Source: Paracoccus sp. Z118 (GTDB lineage: Bacteria; Pseudomonadota; Alphaproteobacteria; Rhodobacterales; Rhodobacteraceae). From it: 40,815 nt of DNA. The DNA lies in the NCBI RefSeq assembly GCF_019061185.1, contig NZ_JAHQZU010000022.1, positions 1 to 40,815 of the forward strand, given 5' to 3'. The position numbers were made by a program, and so were the translations under genes. How positions within the stretch are numbered: position 1 is the first letter of the stretch; each line of letters begins with the position of its first letter. This document shows positions 1 to 7,650 of this stretch, piece after piece. The notes under the pieces are model-generated. The model saw only the letters and a program-made list of their open reading frames with translations, had not been told where the DNA came from and did no database searches.

Positions 1-40
1 TGAAAGCCGGGCTGTGGTTCCGGCGCGGTCGTCTGCTCAT
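1..40 (-). CDS. IS3-family transposase OrfA, 5' end only
   Basis: The ATG at 40 (minus strand) opens a reading frame beginning MSRRPRRNHSPAF, the usual first residues of IS3-family OrfA proteins (the helix-turn-helix subunit). A purine-rich ribosome site (GAGGAGAGA) lies just upstream at about 46-54. Only 13 codons are inside the window, so integrity cannot be judged. It abuts the broken end of the ISL3 transposase, which suggests that this element inserted into, or recombined with, the ISL3 copy. The assignment rests on a short but characteristic N-terminus. Confidence 0.6.
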   Translation of the reverse strand, partial: MSRRPRRNHSPAF

Positions 41-62
41 GGTCTCTCCTCGCTCCTCGGCA

Positions 63-943
63 TCATGCCGATGTCGCGCGGATGATCCACTCAACCCCCC
101 TGTTCAGATTTCCCGACCCAGCTCTCTCGGCCGAGGTCAGCAGTTCCGGGTCGATTGTCCGGGCGCCGAGCGCTTGGCGGATCGGCGTCATCGATCGCCG
201 CACCACGTCGAGGAAGGCTCTGCTGGCGTTCTCCATCAGGTGCCAGCGATCGGCGACCTGGACCACCACCGGTGCCGCGCGGGCGACGGCCTGGCCGTAA
301 CCGCCGCCGCGGTCGCGCGAGACGATTTCGACGGCGGGATGGTCCGCCAGCCACGCCTCGACGGTGGCCGCTTCGCGGTCGGGAAGAAGGTCGACGATCT
401 GGCGCCGCTCCAGGTCGCAGACGACGGTGCCGTAACGATGCCCGCGTTTCCCCGCCCAGTCGTCGATGCCGATCACCCGCGAGGCCGGCTTCGCTTTCGG
501 CGCCCGTGCCCGGACCACGCGCAACAGCGTGTCCTTGCTCACCGGCATCAGCAGCCGCCGGGCGAGGCCCTGGCCGGGCCGGCCGCCGAGCGCCAGGCCA
601 AGATGGTGGACGATCGTCTGCAGCCGCGCCGTACGGCGGGCGTAGGGCGCGACGATCTCATCCCAGAACCGCTCAGCGAAGATCACCCTCGGGCAGCACG
701 CGTTGCTGGACCGGAACCGCCGGACCGTGAGCTTGATCCGGACACGCCGGCCATGGGCTGGGAGGTCCGAAACAGATCGCTCGTAGCGGCTGTGCACCTG
801 CCTCGACTGCATGCCGCAATCCGGACAGATCGATCCGATCTCACGCGAGCGCGGGTCGCCGCGACCTTGCTATCGTCTATCTGCACATGCTCGATGATCA
901 AGCCCGGCGGCAACAACGACGCCGGTAATCGGCTCCGACCCAT
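63..943 (-). pseudogene. ISL3-family transposase, frameshifted and truncated
   Basis: Two overlapping minus-strand frames together give the N-terminal half of an ISL3 transposase. The first (from ATG 943) reads LPPGLIIEHVQIDD, then loses frame near 850. The sequence continues in another frame as a zinc-finger-like ICPDCGMQSRQVHSRY segment, followed by the core with VIGIDDWAGKRGHRYGTVVCDL and DRGGGYGQAV (the DDE-type catalytic region) and QVADRWHLMENA. The frame ends at 63 with residues that do not look like the ISL3 C-terminus, so roughly the last half of a 500+ residue family protein is gone. A frameshift plus 3' loss makes it non-functional. Confidence 0.85.
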
Positions 944-1061
944 CCCTCACTCCCCTCAGCCCGGAACCAGAGACTATCGACGACCACGAGCGCCTGCACC
1001 GAAAGTGAGTCAGAGCCCCTGTTCAACGCCGATTGGGGATCCCGTTTCAGGGCCGTTGACA

Positions 1062-1456
1062 CATAAGCCTTGAAGGGCTTGTGCGCGGGCCGGGGCGTGG
1101 CGGGCTTCAACTCGCGCAGGTTGCCCGCCCCGTGCCGCCGCAGGCAGCGGTCGAGCCCCGAGCGCGAGACGTTCGGGTTCAGGAACTCGCGCACCACCGA
1201 GAGCAGGTCGTCGAGCGGCAGCAGCAGGGACTTGCGCAGCGCCACGGCCACGGCCTCCTGCACCGGCGCAAGCGTGGTCTGAAGCCGATGCGGGGTGTGG
1301 CTGCGGTCAAGGACGCTGTCGCGCTTGCGCCATTTCCAGACCGTCTGCTCGGAGATGGTAGCGTTCGGCAACCATCCAGGCAGGCTCCGCGCTCGCCTGG
1401 ATCGCCGCACGGATCTTCGGTGTCGTCGTCGCCTGCTTGTGCAGAGAGATCAGCAT
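1062..1456 (-). pseudogene. IS481-family transposase, frameshifted N-terminal fragment
   Basis: The start ATG at 1456 gives MLISLHKQATTTPKIRAAIQ and runs to AWMVAERY. The frame then breaks at about 1351, where about two bases are missing, and the homology resumes in the next frame as ISEQTVWKWRKRDSV, the helix-turn-helix of IS481 transposases. It continues through LLPLDDLLSVVREFLNPNVSRS and RCLRRHGAGNL to HKPFKAY near 1063. The catalytic rve/DDE core, which should follow, is absent. The break at about 1062 is followed by 40 bp of unassigned sequence and then the probable ISL3 end. It is dead on two counts. Confidence 0.85.
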
Positions 1457-1551
1457 GGTCGGCTCCCTTCCCGGACCTCGCGCAGGATCGATCTTGCCAT
1501 GAAGAGGGCGGTCCGGCGAGCGCCTATGTGATCATCCGGGATGGGACAGGA

Positions 1552-1797
1552 CCGTGGTCTCGGGAAAGGCGGCGGTGATGGCTTCCGGGAAGCCCTTCAG
1601 CCCGTCGACGACCGCGATCAGGATGTCTTGGACGCCCTGGTTTCGCAGCTTGTTCATCACCGACAGCCAGAACTTGGCGCCTTCGTTGTCGGCGATCCAA
1701 AGCCCAAGAACCTCGCGCTCGCCCCCGTGGGTAACGCCCAGGGCGATGTAGACGGCCTTGTTCCTCACCATCTGGCTGTCGGCATCGCGGATCTCGC
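1552..1797 (-). pseudogene. IS256-family transposase, internal fragment
   Basis: About 80 residues of the IS256 (mutator-type) catalytic core can be read on the minus strand: MVRNKAVYIALGV, GLWIADNEGAKFWLSV, then VQDILIAVVDGLKGFPEAI, which carries the second catalytic aspartate region. Homology stops after PETTV at about 1552, exactly where a sequence starting TGTCCCAT and resembling an IS481 end begins. Upstream (plus-strand side beyond 1797) the N-terminal part is missing. It is an inert remnant with no ability to encode a transposase. Confidence 0.8.
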
Positions 1798-2083
1798 CCG
1801 CAGAGCGTCGAAAATGACGCCCAATATCCTTGATTCCCGCCCTGTCCGTTGCGATCATCCGTCTTGGGCAACCCATGCACGAACAGCCCGGCGGGCCGCG
1901 TGGCGGTCTGCGGGCGGGTGATGCCCGTGTCCTGCGCGCTTCCGGCCCCTTCGGGCGCCCGGACCAGCGGCAGGCCTGATCCGAGGAACGAACCGGCCCT
2001 TTGCGGGGCCGTCTGGAACGACCTCACATCAGCCGCCCGGCAGGCCGCCAAGGCCGCCCGGCACAGACAGCAGGATTATTCCC

Positions 2084-4042
2084 ATGTCCAATTCACGCTT
2101 TGGCCAGTTCCGGCAGGCGATCCATGATTTCCGCGACCATTCCCGCGGCGTCGAGTTCGACGCGGGCGGCGGCCCAGACCTGGTGCTGGGCTCGCGCTTC
2201 GCCGACCGGCTGCTCGGCGGGCGCGGCCCCGACGCGCTGTTCGGCAACCGGGGGGATGACGATCTCCGCGGCGGGCGGGGCATCGACACCGCCGCCGGCG
2301 GGCGCGGCAACGACAGCTTCGTCTTCGCCCCCGGCGACATGGCCCTGACGCGCGGCTTCGGCAACGGCCATCTCGGCCTCGTCGATACCGTGCTGGACTT
2401 CCACGGCGCGGGCACCAACGGCAGCGGCCAGCAGGATGTGATCCGGCTGGAAGGCTTCGGCGCCGGCACTACGCTGCAATTCGCCGGCCACGCCTTCGGC
2501 CAGCGCGACCTGCAATACTACAAGGTGATGGACCCGACCACGCGCGGGCCGGACGGCGTGATCCTGATCCGCATGGCGGACGGCACGAACCGGCTCACCC
2601 CCGAGGACGTGGAGATCGTGCCCCGCAACGCCCCGCCCGCCTTCGCGGCGGATGCGTTCGAGTTCGCCATCGACGAAAGCAACGCCCCCGGCGCGGCGGT
2701 CGGCAGCGCCCCGGCCAGCGATCCCGACGGCGACGCGCTGACCTACGCCATCCTCGAGAACGAGGACGCCAGCCGCGACAACGACGTGCCCTTCGCCGTC
2801 GACGCCAGCGGCAACATCACCGCCACCGCCCCGCTGGATCATGAACGCGAGGCGAGCCACAGCTTCACCCTTGGCGTGACCGACGCCGCAGGGCTGACGG
2901 ACACCGCCGCCGTCACGGTGCGGGTGGGCGACGTGACGGTCCCGGCGGCGCTCGACTTCGTGGTCGGCGGCGGGCTGTCCGGGAGCGCCATCCACTTCGG
3001 CGATGGCCAGGGCGGAGAGGACCGCATGGCCGAGCTGGGGGCCGTCATCTACTCGCCCGTCTTGGGCGACATGGACGGCGACGGCGATCTGGATATCGTC
3101 GCCATCGGCGGGGGGATCGAGCTGCGCCTGAACGACGGCAGCGGCGATTTCGGCGATCCCGTCCCGGTGGCGGCGGGGGATTTCACCTCGCTGACGCTGG
3201 GGGATCTGAACGGGGACGGCGCCCTCGACATGGTGGCGCGGGGGATCGGCACCGTGACCGCGATCCTGAGCGACGGTCAGGGCGGCTTCGTGCCCGGCGC
3301 CGATATGGCGCTGGCGGGCTCGGGCGCGGCGCTGCTGGGGGATCTGGACGGCGACGGGAACCTCGATCTCGTCAGCGCGGACAGGGACGGCGGCGCGGTG
3401 CAGGTGCGGCTCGGCGACGGTCAGGGCGGCTTCATCGCCGCGCCCTCGCTTGCGAGCGACAGCCCCGGCGCGCTGGCGCTGGGGGATCTGGACGGGGATG
3501 GCAGCCTCGATCTGGTGGTCGGCAGCGAAACCTCGGTCTCGGTGCATCTGGGCACCGGCGACGGCGGCTTTGCCGCGACGGGCACGGCGGTCGATACGCG
3601 CGGCTCCGACGTGGCGCTCGGCGACGTGAACGGGGATGGGGCGCTGGATCTCGTGACCTCCCATGACGGGGCGGGGGGCGCGGACGCGGCCCCGACCGTG
3701 AGCGTGCGCCTCGGCGACGGTCAGGGCGGCTTCGACGGCGGCGAGGATTACGAGGTCTACGGATTCCCCATGGCCACCGGGCCGCTGGCGCTGGCGGATC
3801 TGGACGGCGACGGCGATCTGGACATCGCGGCGGTCTTCTATACCGGCCGCCTCAGCACCGAGGTCTATTCCCTGCTGGGCGAGGGCGACGGCAGCTTCGG
3901 CCCCGGCGGCGGCTTCGGCTCGGTCCCGTTCCCGGCCGGGCTGGCGATCGGCGAGCTGGACGGCCCGGCGGAACTGACGAACTCGGGCCTGCCCGATCTT
4001 GGCCCGCTGGTGCCCGCCACGAACGAACTCGACTGGGCCTGA
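2084..4042 (+). CDS. RTX / cadherin / FG-GAP repeat protein, probably secreted
   Basis: The 652-residue protein has three parts. Residues 20-90 carry glycine-aspartate RTX nonapeptides (GGRGPDALFG, GGRGIDTAAG, GGRGNDSFVF), followed by a beta-rich stretch (DTVLDFHGAG, GVILIRMADG, TPEDVEIVP) of the kind that usually closes type I-secreted proteins. Residues about 185-285 look like a cadherin-type domain (PPAFAADAFEFAIDE, SDPDGDALTY, FTLGVTDAAG). The rest is six FG-GAP/VCBS-like repeats, each with a calcium-binding DxDGDGxLD core, predicting a beta-propeller. There is no Sec signal peptide. The RTX/secretion-like module is N-terminal, the reverse of the normal order, and the C-terminus (TNELDWA) has no obvious export signal. 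A calcium-dependent surface or matrix protein is likely. Export by the 10-13 kb type I system is an inference. Confidence 0.8.
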   Translation: MSNSRFGQFRQAIHDFRDHSRGVEFDAGGGPDLVLGSRFADRLLGGRGPDALFGNRGDDDLRGGRGIDTAAGGRGNDSFVFAPGDMALTRGFGNGHLGLVDTVLDFHGAGTNGSGQQDVIRLEGFGAGTTLQFAGHAFGQRDLQYYKVMDPTTRGPDGVILIRMADGTNRLTPEDVEIVPRNAPPAFAADAFEFAIDESNAPGAAVGSAPASDPDGDALTYAILENEDASRDNDVPFAVDASGNITATAPLDHEREASHSFTLGVTDAAGLTDTAAVTVRVGDVTVPAALDFVVGGGLSGSAIHFGDGQGGEDRMAELGAVIYSPVLGDMDGDGDLDIVAIGGGIELRLNDGSGDFGDPVPVAAGDFTSLTLGDLNGDGALDMVARGIGTVTAILSDGQGGFVPGADMALAGSGAALLGDLDGDGNLDLVSADRDGGAVQVRLGDGQGGFIAAPSLASDSPGALALGDLDGDGSLDLVVGSETSVSVHLGTGDGGFAATGTAVDTRGSDVALGDVNGDGALDLVTSHDGAGGADAAPTVSVRLGDGQGGFDGGEDYEVYGFPMATGPLALADLDGDGDLDIAAVFYTGRLSTEVYSLLGEGDGSFGPGGGFGSVPFPAGLAIGELDGPAELTNSGLPDLGPLVPATNELDWA

Positions 4043-4100
4043 CCCGTCCCGCGGCAGGCGGCGGCCACCGCCGCCTGTCCCTTGATCCGCGCCGGGCCAT

Positions 4101-4125
4101 GATATACATTCTTCAAACGTATATC
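4101..4125. promoter_or_regulatory. Inverted repeat, probable VapB operator
   Basis: A perfect 7-bp inverted repeat (GATATAC at 4101-4107, GTATATC at 4119-4125) with an 11-bp spacer lies 20 bp before the antitoxin start, in an AT-rich island of otherwise GC-rich DNA. Its position between the promoter zone and the ribosome site (CGGAGG, 4131-4136) fits autoregulation by the VapBC complex, which is usual for this family. The binding itself is inferred. Confidence 0.6.
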
Positions 4126-4144
4126 CGCACCGGAGGATCACATC

Positions 4145-4396
4145 ATGCAGGTCGCGAAATGGGGCAACTCGCTCGCCGTCCGCCTGCCCGCCGAACTGGT
4201 CCGCGAACTGGGCCTGAAGGAGGGCGACCAGATCGAGCTGGAGCGGGCCGAGAGCCGCCTTGCCATCAGCCGCCGCCCCTCGGCCGAGGAGGTGCTGGCC
4301 GATCTGCGCCGCTTCCGCGGCCGCCTGCCCGCCGCGCGCAGACTGACCCGCGACGAGGCCAACACGCGCCCCCGCGACGACATGAATGCGCGCTGA
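4145..4396 (+). CDS. vapB: VapB-type antitoxin (AbrB/MazE fold)
   Basis: An 83-residue protein. Residues 1-45 are a swapped-hairpin AbrB/SpoVT DNA-binding domain (MQVAKWGNSLAVRLPAELV, LKEGDQIELE), typical of VapB antitoxins. The C-terminal tail (LADLRRFRGRLPAARRLT) should wrap around the toxin. The ATG follows a good ribosome site, CGGAGG. The last 11 bases overlap the toxin gene, so translation is coupled. The pair neutralises and autoregulates VapC, and on a plasmid it would act as a stability module by killing plasmid-free cells, though the cellular target is not visible from sequence. Confidence 0.88.
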   Translation: MQVAKWGNSLAVRLPAELVRELGLKEGDQIELERAESRLAISRRPSAEEVLADLRRFRGRLPAARRLTRDEANTRPRDDMNAR

Positions 4397-4784
4397 CTTC
4401 CTCGACACCAACGTCATCCTCTACCTGCTCGACGACGGCCCCAAGGCCGACCGGGCGGCGGCGCTGCTGGCGCAGGGCGGGCGGATCAGCGTGCAGGTGC
4501 TGAACGAGACGCTGGCCAACTGCATCCGCAAGGCCGGGATGTCGTGGCGCGAGGCGGGCGATTTCCTCGGCGGCGTGCGCGAGCTGTGCGAGGTCATCGA
4601 CCTGACCGCCGAAATCCACCGCGTCGGCCTGGCCCTCGGCGAGCGCTACGGCTTTTCCGTCTACGACGCGATGATCGTCTCCGCCGCGCTGACGAGCGGC
4701 TGCGAGCGGCTGCTGTCCGAGGACATGCAGCACGACATGCTGGTCGAAGGCCGCCTGCGGATCGTCAACCCGTTCCGGGACTAG
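4386..4784 (+). CDS. vapC: VapC-type toxin (PIN-domain ribonuclease)
   Basis: A 132-residue PIN-domain protein. The first acidic residue is in FLDTNVILYLL (residues 5-15), the second in the NETLAN segment (about 40), and the third pair in YGFSVYDAMIVSAAL (residues 90-104), followed by LLSEDMQ. These give the metal-binding acidic cluster of VapC endoribonucleases, which usually cleave tRNA or rRNA. The length is normal and no key residue is missing, so the toxin looks active. It overlaps vapB by 11 bp and is followed by a terminator-like repeat. Confidence 0.9.
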   Translation: MRADFLDTNVILYLLDDGPKADRAAALLAQGGRISVQVLNETLANCIRKAGMSWREAGDFLGGVRELCEVIDLTAEIHRVGLALGERYGFSVYDAMIVSAALTSGCERLLSEDMQHDMLVEGRLRIVNPFRD

Positions 4785-4792
4785 AAGCGCAG

Positions 4793-4851
4793 CAAGGGGG
4801 CGCTGCCCCGTCCTTCGGACTCCCCCGGGATATTTTCAGCCGCCCGAATGA
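4793..4851 (+). repeat. Rhodobacterial intergenic terminator-like element, copy 1
   Basis: A G-rich arm and C-rich arm (GGGGGCGCTGCCCC), then CCTTCGGACTCCCCCGGG, then ATATTTTCAGCCGCCCGAATGA. Copy 2, inverted, lies at 4949-5007 and matches over about 55 bp. Related copies occur near 16561 and 28657. The hairpin followed by a T-rich stretch directly after vapC suggests transcription termination. Confidence 0.7.
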
Positions 4852-4948
4852 CACGCAGGACAGAACTCGGGACGCCGGCATTCTGAACCCGCGTCCAGGG
4901 CATGACTCGGAAAGCCAGAACTCCGGCGTTAGAGTTTGGAGCGCCCGC

Positions 4949-5007
4949 GTTCGGGCGGCCCCAAATATCCCGGGGGAGTCCGAAGGACGGGGGCGGAGCC
5001 CCCTTCT
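4949..5007 (-). repeat. Rhodobacterial intergenic terminator-like element, copy 2 (inverted)
   Basis: On the minus strand this reads GGGGGCTCCGCCCCCGTCC, TTCGGACTCCCCCGGGATAT, then TTGGGGCCGCCCGAACG, nearly the same as copy 1 but in the opposite orientation. It sits just past the end of the minus-strand ATP-grasp gene, so each copy follows the gene it could terminate. The 97 bp between the copies (4852-4948) hold no recognisable gene. Confidence 0.7.
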
Positions 5008-5030
5008 GCCCGCGGGCCGGACCCGCCGTC

Positions 5031-6074
5031 TTAGATCAGCCGGAAGCGGCGCAGCCAGCGCATGGCGGTCGTCTCGTTGTGAAGCTGGCGCATGCTCCGC
5101 AAGGCCGATCGCGCCAGGTTGCGGCGCGAGAACCCGCGCCCCGCGCGGCCCCCCGTCACGCCGCCGACCTCCACCCAATCCCCCCGCGCGCCCTCCGCGC
5201 CGTCGGCCAGCGCCTCCAGCGCGGCGAGCCATGCGCCCGCGATCTGCTCGGCCGCGGCGCGGGCGCGGGCGGGCACCCGCTCGGGCGCGTCCACATAGGG
5301 GTTGGTGTTGATCTCGAATATCTGCGGCTTGCCGCCCACCACGGCGTAATCGGCGCGGCCATACTGGATGCCCGCCGCGTCAAAGGCCGCCCGCAGCGCC
5401 TCGCGGTCCTCGTTCCCCTTCAGGAACGCCAGTTCCCGCTCGGCGGCGGGGACGCCGTTGGGGTCGCTGTGCTCGCCCTTGCAGACCCACGCGCGGCTCT
5501 GGTCCAGCGCCGCCGGGAACAGCCGGTCGCCCACGCGGGTATAGGACCGCTTTTCATGCAGGCCGAGATCGTTGCGCGCGTCGATGTATTCGGTGACGGC
5601 GAAGCCCTCCCGCTCGGCCGGGTCGAGCGCCGCGATGGCGTCCCGCAGCGCCTGAGCCGAGTCCAGCAGGTCGGACTTCGGCCCCTCGTGGTCGTCCAGC
5701 CGGCGCAGGAACACCGGATAGCGGAACGCCTCGGCCGGGGTGTCCAGCGGCAGCATGCGGAAGTCGTTGACCCCCGCCTCGTGCAGCCGCCGCATGATGT
5801 CCAGCCGGTTCCCGATCCGGGCCGGCAGGTTCAGCACCTCGCAGCCGGGGCAGGCCCGCCGCAGCGCCTCGACCCGGCGGATCAGGCGCGCCCGCCCGCC
5901 TTCGTCCAGCCGCTCCAGATCGGCCAGCACATAGGTGGCGCGGGGCAGGCGCGGGGATGACAGCAGTTCCTCATGGCTGAGGATCACCAGCCGCCCGTGC
6001 AGGGCATGGTCGCGCGTCTCGAGGACGTCGCGGACGGTGTACTGATGCTCGGTTGTGGCGACGAAAACGATCAT
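5031..6074 (-). CDS. ATP-grasp-like protein of the polysaccharide locus
   Basis: A 347-residue protein without signal peptide or membrane segments. The region around residues 240-265 (YGRADYAVVGGKPQIFEINTNPYV) has the ATP-grasp metal-binding signature: an acidic residue, then E-I-N-x-N-P. Upstream basic and glycine-poor segments (PVFLRRLDDHEGPKSDLL, WVCKGEHSDPNGV) would form the nucleotide-binding lobe. The N-terminal 100 residues (MIVFVATTEHQYTVRDVLE) look like a separate alpha/beta domain. ATP-grasp enzymes join a carboxylate to an amine or thiol through an acyl-phosphate. The substrate here is unknown. The gene starts 6 bp after the flippase stop, so the two are surely co-transcribed, which suggests modification of the polymer or of a linked peptide. 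The basic C-terminus (MRWLRRFRLI) might bind membrane. Confidence 0.65.
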   Translation of the reverse strand: MIVFVATTEHQYTVRDVLETRDHALHGRLVILSHEELLSSPRLPRATYVLADLERLDEGGRARLIRRVEALRRACPGCEVLNLPARIGNRLDIMRRLHEAGVNDFRMLPLDTPAEAFRYPVFLRRLDDHEGPKSDLLDSAQALRDAIAALDPAEREGFAVTEYIDARNDLGLHEKRSYTRVGDRLFPAALDQSRAWVCKGEHSDPNGVPAAERELAFLKGNEDREALRAAFDAAGIQYGRADYAVVGGKPQIFEINTNPYVDAPERVPARARAAAEQIAGAWLAALEALADGAEGARGDWVEVGGVTGGRAGRGFSRRNLARSALRSMRQLHNETTAMRWLRRFRLI

Positions 6075-6080
6075 GACTGG

Positions 6081-7520
6081 TTACCGGTTGCGAAGCAGGG
6101 ACACGAAGCTCTGAAGACATGGCCTGCACGTGACCATCAGGGCGGCAGGATAGACGATCACCCCCGTCAGGATGATGAGCAGCAGGTTGGTCGGGGTGAT
6201 GTTCGGCACTCCGCCGCGGAAATACAATGCGGCAATGACGCCCGCCATGACCGTCGCCGCCAGCCAGACCCGCCCCATCCGCAGCAGCGCCGCCCCCGCG
6301 CCGCCGCGGGCCAGCATCCGCGCGAAGATCAGGGCGACGGCGACGGTCGCGATCTCGTAGATCGAGAAGGCGGCGGGCACGGCGTAATGGCCGTCCAGCC
6401 AGGCGGCCACGGCGAAGCCGGCGACCATGCAGACCAGCGCCACGCCGCTGCCGACCAGCCCGTATTCCGGCCGGCCGAGCGCCGAATAGCCCGAGTAGTA
6501 GAAGCGGTAGGGCAGCGACAGCGCCACCGACAGGCACAGGATCCGCGACACCGGCACGGCCAGTTCCCAGCCCGGCCCGACCAGCAGCGGCAGCAGCACC
6601 GGCGCGCTGACCGCCAGCCCGACGAAGGCCGGGACCGCCGCCACCGCGACGCCCGCGCTGATGTCGCCCGCCGTGCGGACCAGCCGCGGCACGTCCTCCT
6701 GCAACCGCACCAGCACCGAGAAGGCGATGTTGTGCCCCACGCTCATCAGCGCGTTGCGCAGCGGATCGACGATCCGCAGCGCGATGTTCAGCTGGCCGAG
6801 CGTCGTCGCCCCGAAGACCGCGTTGACCATGAACGCCAGCACCGCAGGGGCCGCCGAGGTGACGCCCACATCGGCAAGGAACAGCCACGAGAAGCGGAAG
6901 ATATCCCGGAACCGCTGCGCGTGCCAGCGCACGGGGATCCAGATCCGCTGCCCGCGCCACCACAGGAACAGCGCCGCCAGCATCGGGTAAAGCACGTTCG
7001 GCAGCAGCCGTTGCAGCAGCAGCGACCAGACCCCCCACCCCGCCAGCGCCGCCAGCACCGCAAGGGCCGAGGCGATGACCGTGCTGCCCGCCTGGCAGGT
7101 GGAAATCTCGACGAAGCGCCGCGAGCGCCGCGCCACCGCCCGCGAGACCGAGGCCGGTCCCTGCCACAGCAGCAGCAAGCTGGAGACGATCAGATAGACG
7201 GCAAAGCCCGGCGCGTCCGCCAGACGCTCGATCAGCGGGCCAAGCACCACGGACAGCCCCACCGCGATCCCCGTCAGCACCATCGAGGCGAACAGCGCCG
7301 TTTCCAGATGCGAGGTGTAAAGCCGCTTCCGTTGGCTCAGCGATTCCTCGAACGGCAGGCCGATGAACGCGCCCATGATCGTGCTGACGGCCAGGACCAG
7401 CGTCGCCACGCCGAATTCGGCCGGCGACAGGATGCGGGCGACGACCATCGTGCTGGCCATCTGCGCCACAAGCCGCAGGACCGCGTCCGCAGTCGATGCT
7501 CCGATCCAGATTCTGACCAT
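6081..7520 (-). CDS. Polysaccharide flippase (Wzx-type, MOP superfamily)
   Basis: A 479-residue protein with about 12-14 hydrophobic segments spread evenly along its length and the N-terminal pattern of oligosaccharide flippases (ADAVLRLVAQMASTMVVARILSP, followed by FGVATLVLAVSTIMG). Such proteins move undecaprenyl-linked repeat units across the inner membrane for Wzy polymerisation. I chose ATG 7520 (MVRIWIG), which places the first membrane helix near the start. The open frame runs 300 bp further upstream, but it would overlap the divergent glycosidase and has no family similarity. Downstream, the ATP-grasp gene follows 6 bp after the stop. Confidence 0.85.
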   Translation of the reverse strand: MVRIWIGASTADAVLRLVAQMASTMVVARILSPAEFGVATLVLAVSTIMGAFIGLPFEESLSQRKRLYTSHLETALFASMVLTGIAVGLSVVLGPLIERLADAPGFAVYLIVSSLLLLWQGPASVSRAVARRSRRFVEISTCQAGSTVIASALAVLAALAGWGVWSLLLQRLLPNVLYPMLAALFLWWRGQRIWIPVRWHAQRFRDIFRFSWLFLADVGVTSAAPAVLAFMVNAVFGATTLGQLNIALRIVDPLRNALMSVGHNIAFSVLVRLQEDVPRLVRTAGDISAGVAVAAVPAFVGLAVSAPVLLPLLVGPGWELAVPVSRILCLSVALSLPYRFYYSGYSALGRPEYGLVGSGVALVCMVAGFAVAAWLDGHYAVPAAFSIYEIATVAVALIFARMLARGGAGAALLRMGRVWLAATVMAGVIAALYFRGGVPNITPTNLLLIILTGVIVYPAALMVTCRPCLQSFVSLLRNR

Positions 7521-7650
7521 AGGTGTCTTGCGTTCTTCTCGTCTGGTGTCTGGTATCGGGGCGGACTCCATATCACAAGAAAACCAAAGGCTGGTATCGC
7601 CTTTCCCGGAATCACATAACCGTTTGCCCGGCCGCCACGCAGGATTGCCC

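Noticed and set aside
2093..4417. 774-codon minus-strand frame
   Set aside because: It is antisense to the RTX/FG-GAP gene and to vapB. Its composition is typical of a shadow of GC-rich Gly/Asp codons.
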